DNA from: Clarireedia homoeocarpa
Taxonomy: Eukaryota > Ascomycota > Leotiomycetes > Helotiales > Rutstroemiaceae
Direction: 5' to 3'
Length of the DNA stretch: 23,872 bases
Assembly (NCBI GenBank): GCA_001465935.1
Contig: LNKV01000114.1
Span: forward strand, 16,872 to 40,743
Position numbers and translations under genes: made by a program. This document shows positions 1 to 9,848 of the stretch, piece by piece. Numbering within the stretch: the stretch's first letter is position 1; every line of letters starts with the position of its first letter. The notes beneath the pieces are model-generated. The model had not been told where the DNA came from, made no database searches, and worked only from the letters and a program-made list of their open reading frames with translations.

Positions 1-59
1 ATTATAATATTATATAAGAATATAACTTTTATAAAAGTAAGTTAGATATTAAATATATA

Positions 60-194
60 AATATATATTAGTATATATATAATTAAATATATAATCTCTT
101 TCTATATATAAATCTTCGGATCTTTATAATCTTTTTAGTTTTTTAATTATTAATTCTAAGATTATTTAATGTTTTTACTAATAGTCTCGTTATA
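60..194 (+). repeat. LTR-like segment, left copy (partial)
   Basis: The stretch around 125-194 aligns, allowing transitions and small gaps, with the inner end of the Gypsy LTRs at 11506-11739 and 16557-16858. It contains the shared run TTAATTATTAATTCTAAGA and finishes in CTCGTTATA, the counterpart of the CGTTATA that ends the other LTRs (TTACA before RIP). It reads in the same orientation as element A. The upstream part is too degraded to set the LTR start. The alternative is chance similarity between A+T-rich sequences, which is why confidence is low. Confidence 0.35.
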
Positions 195-2854
195 ATTATA
201 TTTTCACTCTCTTTTAGAAAAATAAATATATATTTATTTTCTTTATATATTTTTATTAATAAAGAAATAATTATCGATAATTAAGAATAAAATTATAAAG
301 AATATAAAATATAATCTTAATTAAAATCTATAAATTATTTTGAAAAGATTAAAATATTTATTTATTAAATATAATTTTATAAGATAATAAATATTCTATT
401 ATATTATTCTAATTTCTTTATTTTAAACTAAGTAATTAAAACTCTTAAAATTAAATATAAAAGTTAATTAATATAAATTTAAATATTTTATATAATACTA
501 CTTTATAATTTAATCGATATATTATATAAACTTTAATTAAAACTTTAAATTTAATTTATATATAAAATCTAAAAAAATACTTTTTAAATTAATATAAAAT
601 ATATTTAATTTAAAATAAAGTATTTAATAAAACTTCTAGATCTATTTTTATTAATATTATTTATAAATTCTAAGAATATAATATTATATATTAATACTTT
701 CTTATTAAAAATATCTAAAAAATATATAAAATAATTTAAAAATTCATAGTTATAAGTTAAATATTTAATGAATTTTATTATTAATTTTTAATAAATAATA
801 TTTTTAAGTTTTATAAATAAATTCTTTTTATATTAAATAGATAATTTAAAATAAAGATTTTATTATTTAATAAAGTTTAAGATAATAGTTTTAAACTTTA
901 ATATAATTGTTTTTAATATAATAACTTTATTTTTAATAAAGTAATTTCTAATTTTAAATAATATTTCTTTATAATTTTTTTATATATTTATAATTATTAA
1001 ATAATAAAATTATATAAATATTAGATGTTATATAATAAAGTATTAATAATATTTAATATATAATATAGATTTTTAATTAAATAATAAGAAAATCTAATTT
1101 ATATTATTCTTCTTACTTTCTTATTTCTTTATTTAATTAGATTAAAACTAAAGAGAGTAATAAAATATTCTATTAATAGTTATATAAAGAAAATTAAATA
1201 TAAGATTAAAATATATCTTTTAATATTTAAATCTTATTATAAAGTTATATTTAGTATATATTAGATTTATTATATTTTAATTTTAATATTACTATTAATA
1301 ATATTAAATTTAATAATAATAAAATTAAATTTTATTATATAATTATAAAGAGTATTTATTTAAATAAATATATATATATATATATAAAAGAAAATAAAAT
1401 AATAGAATCTAATATTAATTCTAATAATTTTAAATATTTTTTAAACTTATTATTATTAATCTATTATTATTATTATTATAATTTATATAATTATTATTCT
1501 TTTTATAATTTCTATTCTTATAATAATATAAATAAGTTTAATTATATTAATATTAATAATTATATAAAATATATTTTTTAATATAAAGATATTTAAATTT
1601 AATTCAAGTTATATAATATCTAATATATTTTATAATTAAATATTTATAATTAGAGATATATTATATATAATTATAGAAAATTATAAATCTTAGTATTTAC
1701 TTTTTATTTAAAAAATCAGATCGACTAAATTACTAATAATCTTTATATATATAAATAGTTTAAAATTATTATATTTATTTATCTACTAGTTAATAAATAA
1801 TAAATAAATATAAATTTATCTCTTTAATATAAAAGATATTATTAATAAATAAAACTTAAAATAAAAACTATTTCTTTATATTCTACTTTTTATAATCAAT
1901 AACTATTTAATAAAGATATTACTATTTATTATTAATTTTATATTTAAAGATCGAAATATTTATTATATAAATATAAATATAAATATTATATAGAAATTTA
2001 TAAATAATATTATTAAAAAAAAGAAACTAATTTATAAGTTTTTTATATTAGTTTATTAAAATTAATTAATTATTTATTTCTCTAATTTTTATAACTTGAA
2101 ATATTTATAAAAACTTATTTATATTATCTTAGTAGATTTATTTATTTAAATAATAAATATTAATAATATTATTAGTTTTATTTAAAATAATTAGTTTAAT
2201 ATAATAATTATTATTATTATATTTAATAGAAAATATATGATAATTTATTAGTTTAAATTAATTATAAATAATATATATAATTATTTAATAAATAAAGTAT
2301 ATCTTTTAATATAAATATTATCTAAGTTCTTAATATTATATATAGATTTATTATAAAATTATAAAAAGTTTTTTAAACTTCTTTAATAATATAATTAATA
2401 TATTTATAATAAATAATAAGATAAAAATAAATTTTAAATTACTTTATATTATATAAAGTTTAATAAATAATAATTTAAAGACTATTTTTATAAACTTTAT
2501 TAATAATAATAATATATTTATAAATAAAGTTTTCGAAACTTCTAATAATTAAATATAAATTAATATAAATATTCTAAATATTTATTTAAAGTTACTTAGA
2601 GTTTTATTTAACTTAATAAAAATTTTAATTATTGAGATAAGTTAAAATAGAAATTCACTTAATTTTAAAATTAGAGTTAATATTATTATAATTTTATAAA
2701 TAATAATATATCTATTTAAAATAATTAAAAGAAATATAAGAAAATATAATAATATTAAATTATAAAATAAAAGTAAAAGTAATTTAGATTAGAAATTAGA
2801 TTAATAATATAAATAATATATTATATCGAATTATATTAATTTATATTTAAATTA

Positions 2855-3029
2855 TATATATAGTTATATATATAATTAATCTAAATACTTTTTTATTAAA
2901 AGTATTATTAAAGTTAATTTTAAAACTCTCTAAATTATATAAAACTTCTTTTTCTTTTTATTAATAATTTTAAGTTTTTAGTTCTATATTTTAAAATTAT
3001 TTAATATTTTTATTAATAATCTTATTATA
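2855..3029 (+). repeat. LTR-like segment, second copy
   Basis: The part from about 2990 to 3029 matches 165-194 closely: an ATTATTTAATRTTTTTAYTAATA core followed by a YTCGTTATA or CTTATTATA end, with only C/T and A/G differences. Both copies have the same orientation and lie about 2.8 kb apart, so they could be the two LTRs of a shortened element, or the same ends of two tandem fragments. The sequence after each copy is also weakly similar, which favours tandem fragments. Confidence 0.35.
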
Positions 3030-3986
3030 ATTCGAAAGTATTAAAATACTCTTTTTTAAAGATATAATTTATATATTTTTAACTTTATAATCTTTAGTAC
3101 TACTTTATATTATCTCTAATTTACTATTTATAAAAAACTTAATTATAAATAAAAAGTATATTTTAATACTTTAGTTATAAGATCTTATATTTTTTCTAAT
3201 ATATTTTTTATTTATTTTACTTTTTATTATTCTTAATAATAAATCGTCTAAGTACTTTACTAGTAAAGCTAGGAAGTTCGGCTAATATTATTATTAAGAT
3301 TATTACTTTCTTAAGTATTATCAGCTCTATATATAATTTTTTACTTGTAAAGTATAATTATAAGTACCGGTTACCCTCCTTAAATATAAATAATAACTAA
3401 ATCACTTTTATTAAACAAGATATAAATCGAATACCACTAAGTACTAATTTATAATCGAAGTATACTAGATCTGAAAGTAAAGAGAGATATCTTTTGTATC
3501 TATCTTATAAATAGTTAATATAGATATACTCCTCGAATACTCTACTACGTCCTAGTTACTAGTATTGTGTTTATACGAAAAAATAAGTAGTTAGCTACAG
3601 GCGCAGTAGCTTATATTATAGTATATACTGTTACTGCTTTAATATATACGATCTTATTATATACTATATATATATTATCAACTTCCTTGCTTCTAGCTAG
3701 ATACGTTGAACTCCGCCAGAATACTTCCATCGAGATTTAAGGCCTTGTTCTTGACTTGGACACAGATGCTACACTAGCAATCGTTGGTGTGGGCAGTGTA
3801 GGACTTAGTGTACGATCAGTGATACGGTGGCTGATACTGAGGATCACATATATACGTACGTACGTAGGAATTCGATATCACATACAGACGTAGGTATTCG
3901 CCAAGATTAGTAATATTGAGGATATACTGAAATACCGGAATGTAGTACATTTTAGGGAAAGGAGCCCCGCTCCTCCCCTCTTCCCT

Positions 3987-4024
3987 CGGCCTACTTTCTC
4001 TCTCCCCGGCCTGCTTTCTCCCTT
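3987..4024 (+). repeat. Tandem duplication of about 20 bp
   Basis: Two adjacent copies of a pyrimidine-rich unit that starts CGGCCTRCTTTCTC, at 3987-4006 and 4007-4024. They differ by one A/G transition and a short length change. Nothing indicates a function. Confidence 0.6.
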
Positions 4025-4081
4025 AAGAAGTACTAGCATTGGCAACCAGCTAAAGACAACAGATTCTATCTCTAAATTAAT

Positions 4082-4122
4082 CAGTAGTAAGGTGCTAGCT
4101 CCGCAGCAGTAAGGTGCCAGCT
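4082..4122 (+). repeat. Direct repeat of a 19-bp unit
   Basis: CAGYAGTAAGGTGYYAGCT-type 19-mers lie at 4082-4100 and 4104-4122. The two copies differ only at two positions, both C/T transitions. This is too short to name as a mobile element. Confidence 0.6.
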
Positions 4123-4259
4123 CGTACGATATAAGGATTAGGGTAGTCGATTGCCCGGGTAGAGAGGAGGGGCGCTTCTCCCGGAGTATGGCGTGCCTAT
4201 CGTGGTGCCTTGCGAATTGAAGAGCCGTGAGTCGGTCGCAGATCGAATAATCCGCGAGG

Positions 4260-4329
4260 ATCGTACAGCGCCCTTTACTAGTAGCATTAAAGCATTTTAT
4301 GCTATTTTAGTATTTAGGGCCCGTACGAT
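4260..4329. repeat. 70-bp fold-back (inverted repeat)
   Basis: The segment begins ATCGTACAGCGCCCT and ends AGGGCCCGTACGAT, which pair as imperfect inverted arms of about 28 bases. The shared inner word is AGCAT/ATGCT. It could be a small non-autonomous element or the remains of a palindrome. No clear target-site duplication is visible. Confidence 0.5.
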
Positions 4330-4384
4330 AGTAAGGGTATTATATAAAGCTTATATCTTATGAAACTTTTTTCTCGATAGTCGG

Positions 4385-4583
4385 TGGAACATTGATTAAT
4401 GTTGGTTGACTTAGTATAGCTATAGGTAATATAAAATAAACAGGTTAAATCTTTCTATATTACTTTGTGCAAAGAAGAAAGAAGAGAAGAACTCTTCTTC
4501 TTGACTGACTATATAAACTAGTGATTATATAATCCAGGAGCTCCGAAAGCACTAAGGATTGTACAATTGATATTCCGACAATC
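4385..4583 (-). mobile_element. Candidate solo LTR
   Basis: Read on the minus strand, the segment starts TGTCGGAATATC at 4583, a form typical of fungal LTR ends, and continues with promoter-like TATATAGTC and a polypyrimidine/polypurine hairpin (GAAGAA...TTCTTC). The opposite end near 4385-4410 cannot be fixed, and I see no convincing 5-bp target duplication. It is adjacent to the transition from repeat-rich to genic DNA. This is an inference from the terminal motif only. Confidence 0.3.
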
Positions 4584-5080
4584 CCGATAGACAAATAATC
4601 GTGGCGCTGTAGATGATACAGTCTGAATCTTTAGTTCTGTGAGAAATAAAGAAGAGATATCAACAGATTAACGAATCCATATTACTCTCATTCATACTTG
4701 AACCCGTCACTTTCCAAGAGTGTATTAATGCAGAAGAAATATTGAATTTTGGGGCTGTGCTGTGTTGCCTTGTGTTGATTGTCATTCAAGTCGGAGTCGG
4801 AGCTTGTCGAGGCCAATGGCGCAAACAGGGGTACTGTACTTTTACGAGTGCAGGGCTCGATTGGGTCAATCCCTTCTGACCTACGCTCGTCATTAGTTGC
4901 AGCCACTAAGGTGGGCGTGTCGACTTCTTAGCCACTTATTCAATTGGCCAGCATCTATACCAAAACTCAGAGGCCACCAGAATGATAATTTTTCTTTCAG
5001 TATGCATACATTATCCTCTGGGAGGCCACCACCTCCCAGCCTTGTGGTCACAGCGACATATAAGCTAGGCTCTGTCTTGA
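4584..5080. other. Upstream region of the zinc-finger gene
   Basis: No supported gene. An open minus-strand stretch at 4688-4906 lacks an ATG and shows no family resemblance. A TATA-like CATATAAGC at about 5056-5064 lies some 20 bases before the ATG at 5081 and could belong to the promoter of the zinc-finger gene. Confidence 0.4.
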
Positions 5081-6419
5081 ATGGCCTTCGAAAATAGTTG
5101 TCAACTCAGTCAACAGTTTTATCAATTCTACTCCACGAGAAATAACTCGACGCACACCAGCACTTACAAAACTAACCCCGCAGGGTCACCGTCAAGTCGG
5201 TGTTCTTGCGGGGATAAGCTGTATTTTCGCTTATCCAACCACTGTAGGAGCTGCTCCTCGCACTCTTCGAATCCATCCCTTTCCCCTAGCTCTGAGTCTC
5301 ACGCGGGGCTTTTGGTCCCCGCGTGCTAAGCCATATCAGAGCCTCTTTGGAACCTTTGTGTAGAAAATTTTTCACAACAAGGTCTACCTCTATATGTCTG
5401 TCTAAGAGACATTGAAGACAGATCAAACAACGACATAGATTCCAACTCTTTCAAGATTTCATCATCATATCAGCACGTTCAACAGGTCTATAAACAATTT
5501 ACAAGCTCCGATTCTCCTGACTCAGGTTATCCGAATCCATGCGGCAGCTTCCTGGGATTCGGAGTTGATTCATCACTTCATTCGTCTTCCGCTGAAATTG
5601 CTTTATCGACAAGTCTACTACTAGACACGATTTCACCGTCAATATCCGTTGAAAGGGAGCTGGATCAAAGTACTCCAAGTGTCAGCAATACAGAGTACCC
5701 GGAGCTTTCTTCGTCTATCTCATCAGTTTCACCCAGTAATACTACCCTGACTTATTCAACACATGTAGAATCCTTGGAATCTCTTCGAGATTCTGACATA
5801 AATCTACTTGAGGTTCGAAGAAATAGGCGCAGCAATAACTCTATAATCTATTCGCCTTCAAGGAGTCAAGATCCAGAGATACCCAATTCTCCAGATTCTT
5901 ATATGGTTCAGAAAGCTACTGTTGTGAAAACTGGCCGTCTCGAAGAGAGCTATCCACATTATCCTTCACCATTATCTGGTGTAGCGAACGCAGATCTCAC
6001 TCACCCAAATTGCAGTAGCTCAGCTGCCGCCTCAGTTGCACTGCCCTTTCATCGAAATCCAATCGCAACAGCAGTCCCAATTCATCCACCTAGGCTCCAA
6101 AATCAACCTTTCAAGTGCCCAGAATGTCCCAGGAAATTTTCGCGTCGTTGTCTTTTAACGTGAATCTCGAGTCCCGAATTCCCTTGTATATCATTAACTT
6201 TGATACAGCAAGCACAACAAGACTCACACACGCCCACATAAATGCAATGAACCGGGTTGTGTAAATAGCTCAGGGTTCGCTTTGGAAAAAGACCCACGCC
6301 GTCACCGTAGGACGGCACACGAGGAAGCCGAGATCATCAGATGCTTGCAGCCTGGCTGCAAAAAGACCTTCACTCGAGCGGATAACCATAGAAGACACAT
6401 GAAGCAAACACATACTTAA
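5081..6419 (+). CDS. C2H2 zinc-finger protein, 5' structure unresolved
   Basis: A putative nuclear DNA-binding transcription factor with a long Ser-rich, low-complexity N-terminal part and three C2H2 fingers at the C-terminus. Finger 1 is exactly C-x2-C-x12-H-x3-H and is only completed when the 49-bp intron at 6160-6208 is removed. The linker THTRPHKC leads to finger 2, C-x4-C with a longer spacing to its histidines, and finger 3 is C-x4-C-x12-H-x4-H, ending in QTHT and a stop at 6417-6419. This arrangement is a common fungal family. The reading frame is open upstream to 5330, where an in-frame TAA at 5327-5329 separates it from an ATG-started frame at 5081. A further intron (donor GTATTT at 5221, acceptor CAG ending at 5421) would remove the stop, keep the frame and give 362 residues, with fingers at about 279-361. 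Otherwise the gene is broken by the stop. The family call is firm; the start is not. Confidence 0.7.
6160..6208 (+). other. Intron in the zinc-finger gene
   Basis: Starts GTGAAT and ends GATACAG, with a branch-like TTAAC 15 bases before the acceptor. It is 49 bp long. Splicing joins AC to C to give Thr, and restores perfect C-x2-C-x12-H-x3-H spacing in the first finger across the junction, which is strong evidence that it is real and that selection has kept the frame. Confidence 0.9.
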
Positions 6420-6490
6420 CACTGCCTGACTGAACTATTTATTCCACGAAAGAAAGACGAATATATACCATTCCCTCTATTTGAACACTG

Positions 6491-6535
<45 letters not shown>

Positions 6536-6536
6536 T
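6491..6536 (+). repeat. A29 run followed by (TA)8
   Basis: A run of 29 A residues (6491-6519) followed directly by about eight TA steps, starting 71 bases after the stop of the zinc-finger gene. It is either a microsatellite or the genomic poly(A) tail of a retroposed sequence. The preceding gene keeps an intron, so it is not a simple processed copy. Confidence 0.9.
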
Positions 6537-7318
6537 TATTGAAGAAAGTTGAGAGATATACTGAACTTGGGACTCTGGGGATCATTTGGAGTTCTTCGGT
6601 ATTCGTGCGGCTGCTCGTTCCCGCATGAGCGCAAAGACAATGAGAAGAACGGGGAAGTCTTCATAGCCTTTGTCACCTCGCCAGGATTCAGTCCTTCTTG
6701 TTTGGTCGAGATTTTGTTTGAGCTGTAGCTCGAAACAGGGTTCATTTGGTCGGCGAAGAAGAGCGTTGTATATAAATTCCTTCTTCATGCTTTTGGTGTT
6801 CTCGCATCTCTTTCTTGGGTGGCTGTACAGCGTTCACGATATTTCTTTATTTTCCTTTTTATATCTGTTTAGGGTTATTTTCTCTACCTTGTTCTTCTCC
6901 AAACGCGGGTTTTTTATCCTGCTGCTCTAGGACTATGATGTACTCGAGTAGTAAGGTTTTCCCGGTGTCCGCGAAATGCAAGTTTTCTTTTTTTCCGTTT
7001 ATCTTAGTTCTATCTAGAGAACTATATTATGAAAGTATAAGCAAATTGCTTTACTTAGTTAGTCTAGTTGTTTTTATCGTAGTATACACGACTCAGCGCA
7101 AGCTTTTACGAGTCATCCTCTCTTTCAAAAAAATCTTTTTAGTTGGATTTTTAATCTCAATTATATTATATTTAAATCTATTAAATTCGAAACCTAGAAA
7201 TACTAGGGAATTACGGTGCAATTAGGAGCGCAGCTTACTTTCACTACTGGGAGTTCAAATAATCCGGTTCCGGCGGCAAGAAAATTAATTAATACCTAAA
7301 GTTCTAAAGCTGAATTTT
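6537..7318. other. Intergenic region, two weak open frames
   Basis: A minus-strand ATG frame at 6582-6788 (68 codons, starts MKKEFIYNALL) has normal composition but no recognisable domain. A plus-strand frame at 6815-7225 (136 codons) is rich in Phe, Leu and Ile with two stretches that could span a membrane (near residues 83-97 and 108-125). It lies in T-rich DNA where such frames arise by chance. Neither is supported as a gene. Composition drifts back to A+T-rich near 7140-7200. Confidence 0.4.
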
Positions 7319-7435
7319 AGTAAGGCCTAAAGCGATAAAAATATATCCTCAGTACCAACAGAGAGTTTGTACTGCTTGTCGGTACGAACTCCTCGTTGGT
7401 ACTAGGGATATACTTTTGTCGTTTTAGGCTTTACT
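7319..7435. repeat. Long hairpin: 54-bp inverted arms, about 9-bp loop
   Basis: Arm 7319-7372 pairs with 7382-7435 around a loop of about nine bases. By hand alignment about 43 of 54 positions match, and every mismatch I see is a transition (A/G or C/T). The arms carry the shared words AGTACCAAC/GTTGGTACT and GGCCTAAAGCG/CGTTTTAGGCT. This may be a fold-back element whose arms have taken RIP-type changes. It sits about 140 bp past the stop codon of the DUF3176 gene, so a transcript reading through would form a long double-stranded stem. Confidence 0.8.
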
Positions 7436-7572
7436 CAAACTCCCTGTTAGTGGGTGACGCTCCGCTGGCTCTCCGAGGGCCACTGCTGTGGAGGCAGACT
7501 ATTTCGTACTAATGTACGCAGAATCCAACCGCTCCTTCGGGTCAGAGTCATAACAACCACACTGTGATATCG

Positions 7573-9715
7573 CTAACTATTAGAAATAGAGCTTTGAAGC
7601 ATCCAGTCTCCATCTAAACTTCGCTTTAATGTAGCTTTTGTATCTTGCAAAGTATATTCGTTTTTCGACAAGCTTTGTAATCCACCGACTTCACGATGAA
7701 GGCTTTCACCTAGCGCTAGTAATGTCGATATTGATGATGACTTCCATATTTTGGATTTGTTGGCTTTACCGGTCGTTTGTGCAATCGTTATTAATACAAA
7801 CACCAGGCTCAAGAAGTTTAGGGCGATGGGTGCAGCTATCCAACCCCATTGGACATGGACAAAGTTCTGCTCACGCCATGCAGTGCCGACAGCGGTTAGG
7901 TAACCTGCTGGAGTATCGGACCCAGTATAATTTGTATCTCGCACTCTGAATAGAATGATGTCAGAAGTCTCTACGCAGCTTTCCCTATCGTCCATTGTCA
8001 ACTTACATATTGGTCATACTGGTCGCAATGTTTCTCAGAATTCCATTTACACCGGTGACGTTCTGTGCTTCATCTTGCTGCTCTGAAATCCCAGAGTTAG
8101 GATTGAATCTTTGCCAAAACGTTTCAGCAGCATCGGACGTTTTGAGGAGAGTTGTATGTCCGAATTGTTCTAGATAAACGGATCCATTGAGAGTCTTGCG
8201 AAGGTAGTTGGACAGCATATAGTGGGAGGGATGATCGACGCTATAATTTGGTGGACTATCAAAAGCCTTAGTGTAAGGGAATTCTGTTGTGGTGTTGAAG
8301 ATAGGACCAGTAATGTCGTCGTTCCCATTAGGATTAGTGAAATTGTTCGTTGAATCTTGCCTTGCAGTAATCGTAGTACCATTGATGACCGATGTATTAT
8401 ATTCTGCGACGCACCATTCCAGGACAAATTCGACAGCCAAGGGATCATTTCCCGTGCAGTTCCTACAGATCTCGCCGTCGTAGACTGGATACGGACACGG
8501 TCCTGTAGTACAGTTGCTCTGTGTCGTGTTTGCATAGATAACGTATACGTCAGCGATGGGATTAGGACTGTCCGCAAAGGCAATAGTATCGTTAAAGACT
8601 AAATTATTCGAAGTGGATGCATCATCTTTAGCAGGCGTTGATTGTGCGACGGATGACATATTTAAAACACAGCTCGGGTCTTGTGCAGCAGTCTCTATAT
8701 AGCTTCTACTAGTAAGAGACCATCTCGTCGCGGTGTAATGTGGGTACTGATGTTCGGATTTCTTCAGATGAGCAGTGACATCTTGCGATCGCATGCAAAC
8801 AGCTAGGGATCGGTAAACAGGCCATGTACAATTTCCAGTGGAACAGAATGGTTGTATATCACTGATGTTAGAACCAGTAGTAAAAAGGCCATTCAAAATA
8901 GCGGCTTTCATATATAAGGGAGGATCTGTTACTTGATCTAGGACATCGTCATTTGATACTCCAACTTTGCGACAGAAACCAAGATCGGTTAGCATTCGAA
9001 TTATGAACATTGGTAAAGGATGGAATGGATATCATACAAGGAAGGTAATTATCATATTGATTATAGGTAGCCCACATCAAACCAGTAGCAACATTTGCAA
9101 TACCAGATGGATCCGGTATACGGTGTAGTTCGAAGTGTAAAAGTTGCTGGGACAGAGGGTCGACTGCGAGTCCAAAGACGAGGATAATTGCGCCAATAGA
9201 AGCGAATTGTCTGTAGATAACGTTAGATCAATAACCAGAGGTAGTGGAACACTGACATACTTTACATTTACTCTCCATATTAACATCAATGAACCGAAAG
9301 CTCCTCTGCTGCCTTTATCAAATGTCTCTATGTCTGTCAGTGGTCTGGCGGTTGAGAACCAGAACCATTTCTGTTGACTGACACATTCGGCGACGGGGTA
9401 TAGAAGGGCGACGCGACCGATGGTTGATAGAATGGAAATGAGCGTGTTAATTGTGATGTTGTGGCCGAGAATAGAATTGAATGTAGGTGCAGGCTTGTTG
9501 TTGTAGTGCTTTAAAACGATTACTATCGCTACTATTGCGACCGTGCCTAGAAGTAAAGCAACTATCTCGAGAAGCCACCAATCTTGGACCCACTTTGTGT
9601 AGATACCGTCGGGTTTATTTTGTTGTTGCGATGCCAATCGCTCATCATTCTTCTGCGGCGAATTTTTCACAACTTTATCAGAGTCACTGTTTCTCAGAAT
9701 CTCAAAATTTGCCAT
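7573..9715 (-). CDS. DUF3176-family membrane protein, four exons
   Basis: A fungal protein of unknown function, placed in the DUF3176 family by its N-terminal pattern: a tryptophan-led membrane helix (WWLLEIVALLLG, about residues 46-68), a second helix (about 88-108) followed by LLYPVAE and QQKWFWF, RPLTDIETFD, SRGAFGSL, then a third helix (FASIGAIILVFGLAVDP, about 154-171). A long outer domain follows with FCSTGNCTWP, many cysteines and at least a dozen N-x-S/T sequons. A last helix (about 562-586) precedes a short tail containing WKSS. Exons on the minus strand are 9715-9261, 9210-9038, 8964-8007 and 7945-7573, giving 652 residues with no internal stop. The start is the ATG at 9715, since the upstream part of the frame has no ATG of its own. 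The gene looks intact, with no RIP damage despite lying between two RIP blocks. Its cellular role is unknown; plasma-membrane or endomembrane location is inferred from the helices and glycosylation sites. Confidence 0.93.
7946..8006 (-). other. Intron 3 of the DUF3176 gene
   Basis: 61 bp, donor GTAAGT, branch TCTGACAT, acceptor TATTCAG. Splicing completes an Ile codon and joins SMTN to VRDTNYTG, leading into the conserved C-terminal membrane region. Confidence 0.93.
8965..9037 (-). other. Intron 2 of the DUF3176 gene
   Basis: 73 bp, donor GTATGA, branch TGCTAACC, acceptor CGCAAAG. The phase fits on both sides and joins YLP to GVSNDD through a Phe codon. The AAG acceptor is less usual than CAG or TAG, so the exact 3' edge is a little less certain than the others. 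Confidence 0.75.
9211..9260 (-). other. Intron 1 of the DUF3176 gene
   Basis: 50 bp, donor GTATGT, branch GATCTAACG, acceptor CTACAG. Splicing changes the frame to the one that encodes the third membrane helix, and completes a Lys codon across the junction. This is a textbook fungal intron. Confidence 0.93.
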
Positions 9716-9848
9716 AGTTGGTACAAGGTACAAGGTGAAGGTAGAAAGTGGAGTAAAGCACGGTACAAGTAAACAGCATTTTCTCCAAGCCTTGATATAT
9801 ATCTTGTCTTTCTTGCTCAGGGTAGTATCTGATAAAAACAGGTTTGTA

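Larger units (their letters stand above)
1..3240. mobile_element. RIP-degraded repeat block, probably LTR-retroelement remnants
   Basis: This block is nearly all A and T, with stop codons in every frame and no open reading frame long enough to be a gene. Surviving C residues sit mainly before T or in TCGA, as expected when CpA has been turned into TpA on both strands by RIP. Two segments inside it resemble each other and the LTRs of the Gypsy elements further right, so it is probably decayed LTR-retrotransposon DNA. I looked for reverse transcriptase and integrase motifs in translation and could not place any with confidence. The block starts before the window, so its left boundary is unknown. 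Confidence 0.6.
3241..4259. other. Transition zone without recognisable genes
   Basis: Composition climbs from A+T-rich to normal between about 3240 and 3750. No open frame long enough to be a gene was found; a roughly 50-codon open stretch on the minus strand near 3720-3880 has no start and no recognisable content. The zone holds two small direct duplications (3987-4024 and 4082-4122) and a run of alternating ACGT steps near 3855. At about 3372-3388 an AAGGAGGG-TAACCGGT sequence on the minus strand looks like a polypurine tract next to an LTR end, but no partner was found. Confidence 0.5.

Noticed and set aside
2100..2320. Possible Copia RNase H block in the left A+T block
   Set aside because: A vague match to the pattern around S-T-E-A-E-Y-M-A was seen (RKYM), but spacing and several residues need transversions that RIP does not make.
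3720..3880. About 50 open codons on the minus strand rich in Thr, Ser and Pro
   Set aside because: No start codon, a stop on both sides and no family resemblance.
4688..4906. Minus-strand open frame of 72 codons upstream of the zinc-finger gene
   Set aside because: It begins with GTG rather than ATG, has no recognised domain and overlaps the probable promoter. No splice sites join it to anything convincing.
4897..5097. Plus-strand open frame of 66 codons
   Set aside because: It is in a different phase from the zinc-finger gene, overlaps its start and resembles no protein family.
6582..6788. Minus-strand ATG frame of 68 codons
   Set aside because: Real ATG and normal composition, but short, with an overlapping alternative frame and no recognisable features. 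Mentioned in the region entry only.
6815..7225. Plus-strand frame of 136 codons with hydrophobic segments
   Set aside because: T-rich DNA yields Phe/Leu-rich open frames by chance. There is no conserved motif, and composition changes along the frame.
8170..8602. Open frames in other phases and on the plus strand inside the DUF3176 gene
   Set aside because: They are shadows of exon 3, whose own frame has the family motifs and correct splice junctions.
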